Shown: piece after piece, positions 1-7,664 of the stretch
How positions within the stretch are numbered: position 1 is the stretch's first letter
How the letters are laid out: the number at the start of each line of letters is the position of its first letter
Source: Nanobdellota archaeon
GTDB taxonomy: Archaea; Nanobdellota; Nanobdellia; SCGC-AAA011-G17; ARS1403
Direction of reading: 5' to 3'
Length of the DNA stretch: 34,226 nucleotides
Assembly (NCBI GenBank): GCA_002688395.1
Contig: NZCU01000014.1
Location: 1-34,226 of the forward strand
Made by a program: the position numbers and the translations under genes
Notes under the pieces: generated by a model
Seen by the model: only the letters and a program-made list of their open reading frames with translations
Told to the model about the DNA's origin: nothing
The model's database searches: none

Positions 1-93
1 GGATTAAAATATACAACACCTGTTTCGATTTATTATCCTGAAAGTAGAGAATATAAAATTGGTAAATTAGTCATAACTGCGGACATAAATTAA
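1..93 (+). CDS. C-terminal end of an unidentified protein (partial)
   Basis: Frame 1 is open from the window edge to a TAA at 91-93 and gives about 30 residues ending ...KLVITADIN. The start lies outside the window. The next gene begins 1 nt after this stop, so the two are probably co-transcribed in an envelope-protein operon. Too little is visible to name a family. Confidence 0.7.
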   Translation, partial: GLKYTTPVSIYYPESREYKIGKLVITADIN

Positions 94-94
94 A

Positions 95-559
95 ATGAAA
101 AAAAGAGGGCAAGCAGAAATATTTGGATTGATTATTATAGTTATTTTATTGATATTTGCTTTGTTATTTTTTGTTAAAACAAGACAAGATGATAGTTCTA
201 ATCTTACTATTAGAAGTAATTTAAGAGCTAATAATTTGTTAAATGCTATTATGAATTATCATGTTGGAGATGATAATATGAAAGAATTATTAAAAGAATG
301 TGTTAAAACTGGAGATCCAACTTCTCCGAAATGTGTTGGTACTAATGGTGTTGAAACAAAATTAATTGGTATTTTTGATAGTGAGGTTTTGTTGGAAGTT
401 GAAAATTATGAATTTAAAGGTTCTAAGGGAGATCTTAATGATCCAGTAAATCCAATAATACATTTACCTGCTAGCCCATGTGATACTGGAATAACTGCAA
501 GTCCTTTTAGATTACCAGGAAGGTATACTTTTGAATTAAAATTATGTTTTAGAGAATAA
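95..559 (+). CDS. Prepilin-like secreted/membrane-anchored protein
   Basis: A 154-residue protein that starts MKKRGQAEIFGL and continues into one long hydrophobic helix (about residues 10-28). Short basic N-terminus, G-Q junction and adjacent helix are the layout of archaeal class III (type IV pilin-like) signal peptides, where cleavage would fall between G and Q. The Glu is at +3 of the predicted mature protein rather than the usual +5, so pilin assignment is tentative. The rest is predicted extracytoplasmic and has four Cys that could form disulfides. The start follows the previous stop by 1 nt. A second GQ-type protein follows at 752. No pilus assembly ATPase is in view. Confidence 0.7.
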   Translation: MKKRGQAEIFGLIIIVILLIFALLFFVKTRQDDSSNLTIRSNLRANNLLNAIMNYHVGDDNMKELLKECVKTGDPTSPKCVGTNGVETKLIGIFDSEVLLEVENYEFKGSKGDLNDPVNPIIHLPASPCDTGITASPFRLPGRYTFELKLCFRE

Positions 560-598
560 TTCTTCTTACTAAGTAAGTAACTAAGTAACTAAGAAAAC

Positions 599-606
599 TT
601 TATATA
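599..606 (+). promoter_or_regulatory. TATA box for the 41-aa gene at 630
   Basis: TTTATATA lies 24-31 nt upstream of the ATG at 630, the spacing expected of a leaderless archaeal transcript. It is preceded by a short tandem repeat (AAGTAACT twice, 575-590, plus AAG) of unknown role. Confidence 0.55.
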
Positions 607-629
607 TCAAAACACATGTTTAAAAATAT

Positions 630-755
630 ATGAAAAAGTACCTTCTTTTGATAGAGGATGAGAAATTATGGGTGAAATTTAAATCTGCTATTGATAAAGA
701 CCTTAATACCGAAATTATAGATCTTATTAAGAAGAAGGTAAGAGGGAGTAAATGA
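630..755 (+). CDS. Small 41-aa protein of unknown function
   Basis: An ORF of 41 codons plus stop. It begins MKKYLLLIEDEKLWVKF and ends in a basic KKKVRGSK tail. Its TGA overlaps the ATG of the next gene (ATGA at 752-755), typical of translational coupling. It has its own TATA box at leaderless spacing. The charge pattern and predicted beta-then-helix layout recall tiny ribbon-helix-helix-like proteins, but no diagnostic motif is present, so no function is assigned. Confidence 0.6.
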   Translation: MKKYLLLIEDEKLWVKFKSAIDKDLNTEIIDLIKKKVRGSK

Positions 756-2707
756 ATAATAAAGGCCAAGTTACAATATTTATTATTTTAGGAATTATAA
801 TTGTAATAGCTGCTTTAACTGCTAGTTTCTTGAGGGATCAATCTCTTACAGATATAGTACAAGGAATTGCTTTTAGAAGTGTTGTTGTACCTGAACAAGC
901 TCAAGGTGTTGTTAATTATGTAAATAATTGTATAGAAGATATTACTAAAGAAGGTATAGATATTATGGGGTTACAAGGAGGATATATAACAATTCCTAGA
1001 GAAATAGATGTTAATCCTAGAGCTTATTTACCTTTTACTGATAATATAAAAATTCCTTATTGGATATATGGTCAAAATATTAGAAATATTCCAGATATAA
1101 ATGATATGGAAAGAGATTTAGAGAATTTTATTGAGACTAGATTTGATGAGGATTGTGGGTTGGGAGTTTATGATGATCTTGGTTATGATGTTCCTAGTGG
1201 AAGTATAAGTGTGGATGTTGTAATTGGAGTAGAAACTGTGGATGTACGTTTAAGTTCTGGATTAAAAGTTGGTATAAAAGAAGATGAATATAATTTAGAT
1301 GAGTTTATTTTTGTTTCTTTATCAAGTAGGCTTAGTGAATTTTATGAGATGGCTATTGAGATTGTTAATAGAGAGACTAGAAGTATTGATGGGAAAGTCG
1401 CTCCTTTAGAATTTAATACTATGAATATGATTGCTTTATGGTCAAGAGATGAAGATGTAATTCCTTCCATTTCTAAATTTGATTTTAGTTGTAAACCTGC
1501 TACTTATTTTTTAACTGATGTTGCTAATGAGTTATCTAGAAGAATAAGTGATATGACTTCTCGTTTACAAATTGATGGAACTAATTTACAAACATTTGAT
1601 GATGCATTTTATGATAGTATGTTGATGGAGGATGTTTTTACTAGAGATCATGGTGATGTAGATTTACAATTTAATTTCTATGAAGGATGGCCATTTCTTT
1701 TAGATATTACTCCGAGGAATGGGCCTATATTGAAATCTAGTGTTTTGAAAATTGGTTTACCTTTATTACCTAAAATCTGTTTCAATAGTCATGATTTTAG
1801 ATATGATTTAGTTTATCCTGTTACTATTGATTTAGAAGCAGATGGGGAATTATTTAGATTCCCAATTGAAATTTTTATAGATAGTAATTATGGTAGGAGA
1901 AATTTATTTGGAAGAGAAACTAGATTACACACTCCTAGTAAATTTTGTGAAGAAACTCAAAAAATAAGTGAAGAAATTGTTGTGAAGGCTTTTGATAATT
2001 CTGATGGAGAAGAATTAGAAGATGTTAGAGTATTGTATACATGTGGATTAAATGAGTGTGTAATGGGGAATATTGGAGAGAATGATTTAGGAGTACTTGA
2101 ATATAGAAGTAGATTCCCTAATTGTGTTGGTGGAGAAGTGCAGTTAACAAAAGAAGGATATGGTATTTTTAGAGAGAGTTTGGATACTTTAGAATCTGGA
2201 GCACAAAGTATTTCTGCTGTAATGGAACCATTTAGAGAATTAAAGTTGGATTTTAATGTTGTTGAATTGGATAGTAATGATGGGATATTGGGAAATAGAG
2301 ATGTGAAATCAAGTGAGAATGTTATTTTACAATTAAATAGAATAAATGAAGATTTTGGTGGATTTGATGAAACTATTGTTATTAATTTTAATTATTTAGA
2401 TGATGTTAGTTTATCTTTAGTACCTGGAAGATATAATGTTGTTATTGATTTAGTTTTAACTGAGGAAACTTTGTTACAAGGACAAAATATTAATGGATTA
2501 GATGTTGAGTCTCAAACTGTTGATAATTTAGTTTTAGGTCATGCTGAATTTGAACATGATATAACTAATGGAGATTTATTAAATGAAAATATTAAATTTA
2601 ATATATTTGGAATCCAACCTTTATTGGTTGAAGATATTTTAAGAGGATATGAGATGAGTGAAATAGTTGAAAGAAATAGAGAGGTGCTAGATCTTGAGTT
2701 CAGCTAA
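752..2707 (+). CDS. Large GQ-type (prepilin-like) surface protein
   Basis: A 651-residue protein with N-terminus MNNKGQVTIFIILGIIIVIAA, the same K-G-Q plus hydrophobic-helix layout as the protein at 95. It would be inserted in the membrane with the bulk outside. The ectodomain is acidic and contains about ten Cys, several in pairs. No enzymatic motif is seen. The SD-like AGAGGGAG lies just upstream of the ATG, and the start overlaps the 41-aa gene. Its stop lies inside the next ORF's start region. Large proteins with this N-terminus recur in DPANN genomes, but I cannot name a described family. Confidence 0.7.
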   Translation: MNNKGQVTIFIILGIIIVIAALTASFLRDQSLTDIVQGIAFRSVVVPEQAQGVVNYVNNCIEDITKEGIDIMGLQGGYITIPREIDVNPRAYLPFTDNIKIPYWIYGQNIRNIPDINDMERDLENFIETRFDEDCGLGVYDDLGYDVPSGSISVDVVIGVETVDVRLSSGLKVGIKEDEYNLDEFIFVSLSSRLSEFYEMAIEIVNRETRSIDGKVAPLEFNTMNMIALWSRDEDVIPSISKFDFSCKPATYFLTDVANELSRRISDMTSRLQIDGTNLQTFDDAFYDSMLMEDVFTRDHGDVDLQFNFYEGWPFLLDITPRNGPILKSSVLKIGLPLLPKICFNSHDFRYDLVYPVTIDLEADGELFRFPIEIFIDSNYGRRNLFGRETRLHTPSKFCEETQKISEEIVVKAFDNSDGEELEDVRVLYTCGLNECVMGNIGENDLGVLEYRSRFPNCVGGEVQLTKEGYGIFRESLDTLESGAQSISAVMEPFRELKLDFNVVELDSNDGILGNRDVKSSENVILQLNRINEDFGGFDETIVINFNYLDDVSLSLVPGRYNVVIDLVLTEETLLQGQNINGLDVESQTVDNLVLGHAEFEHDITNGDLLNENIKFNIFGIQPLLVEDILRGYEMSEIVERNREVLDLEFS

Positions 2708-5700
2708 AAAATTATTAATATTAATTTTACTTGTAATGATTTTGCCCATTGTTCATTCTCAATCTTCTGACTCTGTTATTAGTGGAAGTACTGCTGGAGG
2801 TACAGCAGATGCTTTTGCTGGATCTGCTTATGATAATGATGGAGATGGAGTTTGTAATGAAGGTAGAGATTTTTATAGAGATAGAAATATTAATTCATTT
2901 GATACTGGTTGTACTATTCCTGCTGTAAGAGATTTTTGTCCTGGCACACCTTCTGATGAAACTGCACATAGAAGTGGAGATAGGGCTGGATGTAGTGACA
3001 ATCAATTAACTGGATTTCAAAATTATTGGACTCTTAAAATAGAAAAAGATAAGATAAGACCTAAAACTGTTAAAACTAATTGGTTAGTTGATCAAAGACA
3101 AGGAATTAGAGTTTATCAACCCATTACTTTCCTTCAAAATGATGCTTTCTTAAATGATGATGAAAAAATAAATTATAGAGGTGTTAGTGTTAGATGTGAT
3201 AGTGGAAGAGGTGTTGTGAGAACTGAAGGTCTTAGAGATGTTGAAACTTCTGATGTTGATTTTAGTAGAGAAACAGGTGGTGGGAGAGTAGATGTTAGTT
3301 CTGCTAGGACTGGAGTTGTTTATATTGAAGAGAGCTATGGAAGTGTTTCTGTTTCTGATATTAATAGAACTGATTTAAATGCTGATTTGGTTATAAGATT
3401 GAGGCAACAAGCTGAAGAATTAGTAAGACCTAAAGATGTTAGAAATTATAGAGGGGATTTTGGTATTGATGAAATTGAATTTGAATGTACTGCTACAATT
3501 AATCAATGTAGAACAAGAATAGAAGTAGTAGATGGACAAAGAGTTGAGCAAGAAGGATGTAGTCCTATTTTTCCTCCTGAAACAGATGAATTTTTACTTG
3601 TTGTTCCATTAGATAGTGTAGCGATACAAGCACCTGAAGTATTTTTAGATGCAGGAATTGCTACAGCAACAGCAATTCTTAGTGTTACGAATGATGTAAA
3701 ACCTAAGTTAAGAGATTTATATGGATTTCTTAGAAATAATTGCTTAAGAGCTATTGGTATTGTTTTCACAAGTAAACTTTTTAGTGTTGTTCCTGGTGCA
3801 AATGAACTTGCTGATTTTATTTGGTTTGGACCTAAAAAATTACAAAACCTTGGGATATTTTATGAAGGTAGTTTTATTGTAAGTGGGAGATCTATGTGTG
3901 CTGCTACTGCTTGTCCTAGAGATTGGTGTAGACCTTTGAATTGGCATCCTGGTGGAAAAGAGAGTGGGAGTAAAAGCTTAGCTGATCTTACTTCAACTTA
4001 TAATGATAAAGGTGAAGTTGTAAGCACACAACCTATTCAGAATAGTTTAATATTAAGTACTGCTTGTGGATGTGTTAGTGGTATTTTGGCTAAAGTTTAT
4101 GAGATAGAAGCTATTGCAATAAATTGGAGAACTTGTATGCTTAGAGCGAAAGATTCTAATGAATTTATAGGGGAATGTGATAGATATCTTAAGGAAGGAA
4201 TATGTGAATTTGTTATTAGAGAGGTTGGCACTTTTGATAATTTTGATTTAGGATTGTTTAGTAGATTTAAAGATAAAGGAGGAGGAGGAGAAACTACAGA
4301 CCCACTTATAGAAGCAACTCAAGCTAAAGGTGCATTGGATAGACCTAAAGGTGCTTTTGGAGATGCAATTAGTAAAGGAAAGAAAAAATCAGAAGATTTT
4401 GCAAAAGATGAACTTGAAGTTATTGGTAGTTCTGGTGCTAAAGGTATTTTAGGATATAAGGATCATGCTTTGGCTAGAACATTTTGTTCTTTAGCTGTCT
4501 ATAAAGAGCTACCTGATTTGAGTACGTTACAATCTTATGATTTGAATAGGATAAGTATAGAGAGTACTACTACTTCTAATTGGGATATTAAAGAAGCTTA
4601 CAAAGGAGAAGGAGGAAGAAGTGTTTGGGGATATGAGATTAGTTGGATGATTGTTGCTGGTAAGGAAAATTTAAGATATAATGTTTATTTAGAAAGTGCT
4701 GGAGGTGCTAGAAGACAATTACATACAGATGTTTTACCTAATGTTGGAGATTTTGATTCTGACTTTGTTGAAATTACAGATAGTATTGAATATACAAATC
4801 TTTGCTTTGATTTGAGAGGAGATGCAAGAAGAATAAGATGTTTCCCTGCTGGAAGTGGTAGTCAAGGAGGATTATTAGAAGAATTTGGATTTGGTGGAGG
4901 GATTAATGATAGAGATAAAGATAGATTACCTGATGAATGGGAAGTTAGATTTAATTGTGATTCAAGTAGGACTAAATTTAATACTCCTGAAGATGAAAGA
5001 GCTTGTAAAGAATTATTATCTAATAGTGTGGATAATAGATTAGACCCTGATAATGACAATACAGATGGTGATAATACTAATGATGGAAGTGAAGATCCGG
5101 ATAATGACGGAATTAATAACTATCAAGAATATAGGACTAATGGCCATCCTAATGTTGCTTCTAGAACTGTAGATGGTAGCACTGTTCAGAGTAGTTGTAG
5201 GGCAGGATTTGATGATTTTGAAATTATTGGAGGGGATAATATTCCAAATATAAATTCTATATCTAAGAAATTTATTCCTGGTGAGACTTTAAGTGTTAGA
5301 TTAAATAATGTTAATATTGGAGAAGGGAATACTGTTAGTGAAAGAGATATTAAAGTTAGAGTGGATGTTAAAGGACCAAGATTATTTTCACTTGATCAAT
5401 TTGTAGATATCCCATTTAATCAAGCTTCTGTTAATAATAATCCTATTTGGAATATTCCTACTGGAAGAAATGCGCCTGATACTGAAGTTTATGAAGTAGT
5501 AGTTCAATTAGTTGTTCCTGGGAAATTTAACCTTAGAGAAGATGCATGTGTGGATTCGGGAGGAGTGTTAGCTGAAAAAACTAAGAAAATAATAATTTAT
5601 AATCCAAATAGTGGTAGTTGTATAGATAGTGATGAAGGGGTTAAGTTTAATGTTGCTGGTGCTTGTGTAGATAATACAGGAGTAGTTAGAGGAGATTCTT

Positions 5701-6308
5701 GCAATGGAAATGATCAAGTAAATGATTTCTTCTGTAATGGAAATAATATTTGTACTGTTAGAACTGGTAGTTGTAGTGGAGGTAATGTATGTAGGAATGG
5801 CGCTTGTGTTTCAGTAGTTGCTCAAAGCGTAAGTAGTGTAAGTAGTTCTGATGGTGGGGATACAACTGATGCTTCTATTTTAGATCAACAATTGGCAGCT
5901 GAGGATGAGATTGTGGTAGAGGAAATAGAACCTCTTCTTTTTGAATCGGAATTAGGAGACACTTTGTTAGTAGAACCAAGAGAATTGAGTGGTCTTTTAG
6001 ATTTGTCTTCTTCTGATTTTGTATCTTCTGCTGTGTCTGATAGAGAAGTTGCAGAAATGGAAATTACAACATATCTTAGTTGTCCTACACAAGATATTGT
6101 TTTCTTTTTAACAAAAGAAAGATCTGAGTCTGTTATGGACTTTATTGGTTTTAGGTGGAGAGGTGATGCTTGGTATATGAGTGTTTTGTATTTAAACGAC
6201 CGAGGAGAAGCTCTAGCATGCAATTCTAGAACTTCATTCGGAGGTTTAGTTAGCGAAGAAGCACATATTAGAGCAAGAGAGCTATGTTCATGTGGAGAAC
6301 CGAGATAA
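2694..6308 (+). CDS. Giant secreted Cys-rich protein with Asp-rich calcium-binding-like repeats
   Basis: A 1204-residue protein. The start is a TTG at 2694 preceded by GAGGTG 7 nt upstream, overlapping the previous gene by 14 nt. Residues 4-22 form a classical signal peptide (KKLLILILLVMILPIVHS). Clusters of D-x-D/N-x-D-G type loops occur near the N-terminus (YDNDGDGVCNE), around residue 739 (DRDKDRLPDEWE) and residues 783-812 (DPDNDNTDGDN and DPDNDGINNYQEY), resembling thrombospondin type 3 calcium loops. There are many Cys in the ectodomain. No transmembrane anchor is evident at the C-terminus, so it may be released or held by partners. It sits in a prepilin-like operon, consistent with an envelope or adhesion role (inference). 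Confidence 0.75.
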   Translation: MSSAKKLLILILLVMILPIVHSQSSDSVISGSTAGGTADAFAGSAYDNDGDGVCNEGRDFYRDRNINSFDTGCTIPAVRDFCPGTPSDETAHRSGDRAGCSDNQLTGFQNYWTLKIEKDKIRPKTVKTNWLVDQRQGIRVYQPITFLQNDAFLNDDEKINYRGVSVRCDSGRGVVRTEGLRDVETSDVDFSRETGGGRVDVSSARTGVVYIEESYGSVSVSDINRTDLNADLVIRLRQQAEELVRPKDVRNYRGDFGIDEIEFECTATINQCRTRIEVVDGQRVEQEGCSPIFPPETDEFLLVVPLDSVAIQAPEVFLDAGIATATAILSVTNDVKPKLRDLYGFLRNNCLRAIGIVFTSKLFSVVPGANELADFIWFGPKKLQNLGIFYEGSFIVSGRSMCAATACPRDWCRPLNWHPGGKESGSKSLADLTSTYNDKGEVVSTQPIQNSLILSTACGCVSGILAKVYEIEAIAINWRTCMLRAKDSNEFIGECDRYLKEGICEFVIREVGTFDNFDLGLFSRFKDKGGGGETTDPLIEATQAKGALDRPKGAFGDAISKGKKKSEDFAKDELEVIGSSGAKGILGYKDHALARTFCSLAVYKELPDLSTLQSYDLNRISIESTTTSNWDIKEAYKGEGGRSVWGYEISWMIVAGKENLRYNVYLESAGGARRQLHTDVLPNVGDFDSDFVEITDSIEYTNLCFDLRGDARRIRCFPAGSGSQGGLLEEFGFGGGINDRDKDRLPDEWEVRFNCDSSRTKFNTPEDERACKELLSNSVDNRLDPDNDNTDGDNTNDGSEDPDNDGINNYQEYRTNGHPNVASRTVDGSTVQSSCRAGFDDFEIIGGDNIPNINSISKKFIPGETLSVRLNNVNIGEGNTVSERDIKVRVDVKGPRLFSLDQFVDIPFNQASVNNNPIWNIPTGRNAPDTEVYEVVVQLVVPGKFNLREDACVDSGGVLAEKTKKIIIYNPNSGSCIDSDEGVKFNVAGACVDNTGVVRGDSCNGNDQVNDFFCNGNNICTVRTGSCSGGNVCRNGACVSVVAQSVSSVSSSDGGDTTDASILDQQLAAEDEIVVEEIEPLLFESELGDTLLVEPRELSGLLDLSSSDFVSSAVSDREVAEMEITTYLSCPTQDIVFFLTKERSESVMDFIGFRWRGDAWYMSVLYLNDRGEALACNSRTSFGGLVSEEAHIRARELCSCGEPR

Positions 6309-7111
6309 TGGAGCTTTTTAAGAAGAGTTTTAGTTTGTTAATTAATAATAAACAAAAAGTTTTTACTAGTGTAGGTGTTGATTTTATATTTTATATTTTA
6401 GTTTTGTTATCTGGATTTTATTTTTTTAATAAATTTTCTGAAAAGTTTGAAATAATAAATAATAATATTAGTAGTGTTGTTTTGGCTGATGAAGAACTTT
6501 CACAAGGAGCTTTACTTAAATTAAATGCTGTCTCTACTGCTTTGACAGATATGTTGTTAATTGTTATTGGTTATTTTATTTTAGTTTTAATTTTATGGGG
6601 GATCTTTAATGGTGCTGTTTGGTTAATATGTAAAAATATTATTAAAAATAAGAAACCTTTTGATGGTTTTGATATAACTTTTTTATCAAGATATTATATA
6701 TTAAGTTTATTTTGGTTTTTGATAACTGGAATTCTTTTCTTTTCTTTTTATAATTATAATTCTTATGTTTTATCTTTGGGAAATATTGGAATTTTAATTG
6801 TTAATTTACCAATTTTATTAATATTATATTTTGGAACTATTTCTTTTTCTTTGTTTTTTGTAAATGGAAAAACTATTAAATCTTTTACGAATTGTTTTAA
6901 ATTAGGATTAAGTAAAGTTTCTTTTTTAATTGCTTTTGTTTTATTTATTTTAATATTTTATTTTTCTGAATTTATTTTATTATCTTTAGGGAAGTTAATA
7001 AATTCTAATGTTTTTTCTATTTTAGGTATTATTGCTTTCTTGTTAATTATGGTTTGGTTTAGAGTTTATTTATTATTACTTGTAGAAAAATATGCGGGAG
7101 ACAGGATTTGA
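6308..7111 (+). CDS. Polytopic membrane protein of unknown function
   Basis: The ORF is open from 6284, but the ATG at 6308 overlaps the previous stop as TAATG and gives a sensible N-terminus (MELFKKSFSLLINNKQ), so I prefer it (267 aa). About six transmembrane helices can be read. No transporter or enzyme signature is seen. The last codons run 19 nt into the antisense tRNA-Leu gene, and the TGA stop is supplied by the complement of the tRNA T-loop. Last gene of the envelope operon. Confidence 0.75.
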   Translation: MELFKKSFSLLINNKQKVFTSVGVDFIFYILVLLSGFYFFNKFSEKFEIINNNISSVVLADEELSQGALLKLNAVSTALTDMLLIVIGYFILVLILWGIFNGAVWLICKNIIKNKKPFDGFDITFLSRYYILSLFWFLITGILFFSFYNYNSYVLSLGNIGILIVNLPILLILYFGTISFSLFFVNGKTIKSFTNCFKLGLSKVSFLIAFVLFILIFYFSEFILLSLGKLINSNVFSILGIIAFLLIMVWFRVYLLLLVEKYAGDRI

Positions 7112-7138
7112 ACCTGCGTAGGCACTAAGCCATCAGGT

Positions 7139-7153
7139 GTCTTACAGAAACGT
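7139..7153 (-). other. tRNA-Leu intron 2 (15 nt, canonical position 37/38)
   Basis: Loop bases 32-35 (CTTA) pair with TAAG in the intron. The bulges are GG^A (5') and AC^A (3'), and an 8-nt loop closes the motif. This is the textbook layout of an archaeal 37/38 intron, of very small size. Removal leaves loop CTTAGGA and stem base 39 = C. Confidence 0.82.
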
Positions 7154-7160
7154 CCTAAGC

Positions 7161-7188
7161 TTAGTCTTCTAAAATACAATTTTAGAAT
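7161..7188 (-). other. tRNA-Leu intron 1 (28 nt, non-canonical position 30/31)
   Basis: Seen on the minus strand: a 4-bp helix GGTC/GACT, a 5' bulge AG^A, an inner 9-bp hairpin TTCTAAAAT-TGT-ATTTTAGAA, and a 3' bulge AA^G. Cutting after the second bulge base on each side, the known BHB rule, removes 28 nt and places G at position 31, completing the anticodon stem. An outer exon helix is weak, so this is a relaxed BHB. Confidence 0.8.
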
Positions 7189-7284
7189 CTGACCCGTTTT
7201 CCGCTCCGGCACTCCCGCTTAATAGAAGAAGAGATGAAGGTAATTTAAAAAAGTTTTTATATCATATTCAATTACATAAACAAT

Positions 7285-7548
7285 ATGGGTGCTTTAACAG
7301 AGATATTGGAGTTGTTAATAGGTTTTATTGTTCTTCCTAGGATTGTTCTTTTTGGTTGGATACTATTTGCTGCTTATTTTAATTTAAGCAGTCTTCTAAT
7401 AACTCTTGTAGCCCAAATTTTGATTCTTTTTGTCCTTGCACGTCTTTTCTTTAATTTTAGAAGACTTATTGCTTATGGATTGATAATTGCAGGATTGGGG
7501 AGTGTAGTAGATTTTTTAATTAGTCTCCTTGGATTTAGTTTAGTTTAA
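7285..7548 (+). CDS. Small membrane protein
   Basis: An 87-residue, almost entirely hydrophobic protein with about three transmembrane helices separated by a short basic loop (FFNFRR). A TATA-like TTTTTATATC lies about 25-30 nt upstream of the ATG, giving a short leader or none. No family is recognised. It lies between the tRNA-Leu gene, transcribed the other way, and a homing-endonuclease gene. Confidence 0.6.
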   Translation: MGALTEILELLIGFIVLPRIVLFGWILFAAYFNLSSLLITLVAQILILFVLARLFFNFRRLIAYGLIIAGLGSVVDFLISLLGFSLV

Positions 7549-7604
7549 TTATTTTCTTTTAGAGTATTAAAGTATATACTAGAAAATATATATTACATTC
7601 AAAT

Positions 7605-7638
7605 GACATACTTGCCAAGGGTGCGTGAGGCTTATAAA
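7605..7638 (+). promoter_or_regulatory. Shared 25-nt mobile-gene element plus TATA box, copy 1
   Basis: GACATACTTGCCAAGG... runs 7605-7629 and ends in GTGAG. TTATAAA follows at 7632-7638 and the ATG of the homing-endonuclease gene is at 7665. The element matches four other copies in the window. The preceding 20-odd bases (ATATATATTACATTCAAA) also match the copy upstream of TnpB at 30600. Confidence 0.75.
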
Positions 7639-7664
7639 CAAAAACCCTTTATAATTATTGTGTT

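Larger units (their letters stand above)
7093..7218 (-). tRNA. tRNA-Leu(UAG) with two introns
   Basis: Read on the minus strand, the acceptor stem is GCGGGAG/CTCCCGC with discriminator A, the T-arm is GCAGG-TTCAAAT-CCTGT, and the long variable arm (GGC/GCC stem) identifies a Leu-type tRNA. The gene is 126 nt, about 43 nt too long. Two BHB-like introns account for this. Exons are 7218-7189, 7160-7154 and 7138-7093. Joined, they give anticodon stem TCAGG/CCTGA (5 perfect pairs) and loop CTTAGGA, i.e. anticodon UAG with G37, in an 83-nt mature tRNA. No CCA is encoded. The 3' end overlaps the convergent membrane-protein gene by 19 nt. Without the two-intron solution the arm cannot be folded sensibly. 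Confidence 0.88.

Noticed and set aside
575..593. Short tandem AAGTAACT repeat as a CRISPR or operator array.
   Set aside because: Only two units of 8 nt without spacers; too short to interpret.
7161..7188. The loop TTCTAAA could be read as an amber-suppressor (CUA) anticodon in a Leu-type tRNA.
   Set aside because: That reading leaves a mismatched stem and an impossible length. TAG is used as a normal stop here (TFB, the 90-aa gene, the 54-aa gene), and the two-intron solution gives a perfect tRNA-Leu(UAG).
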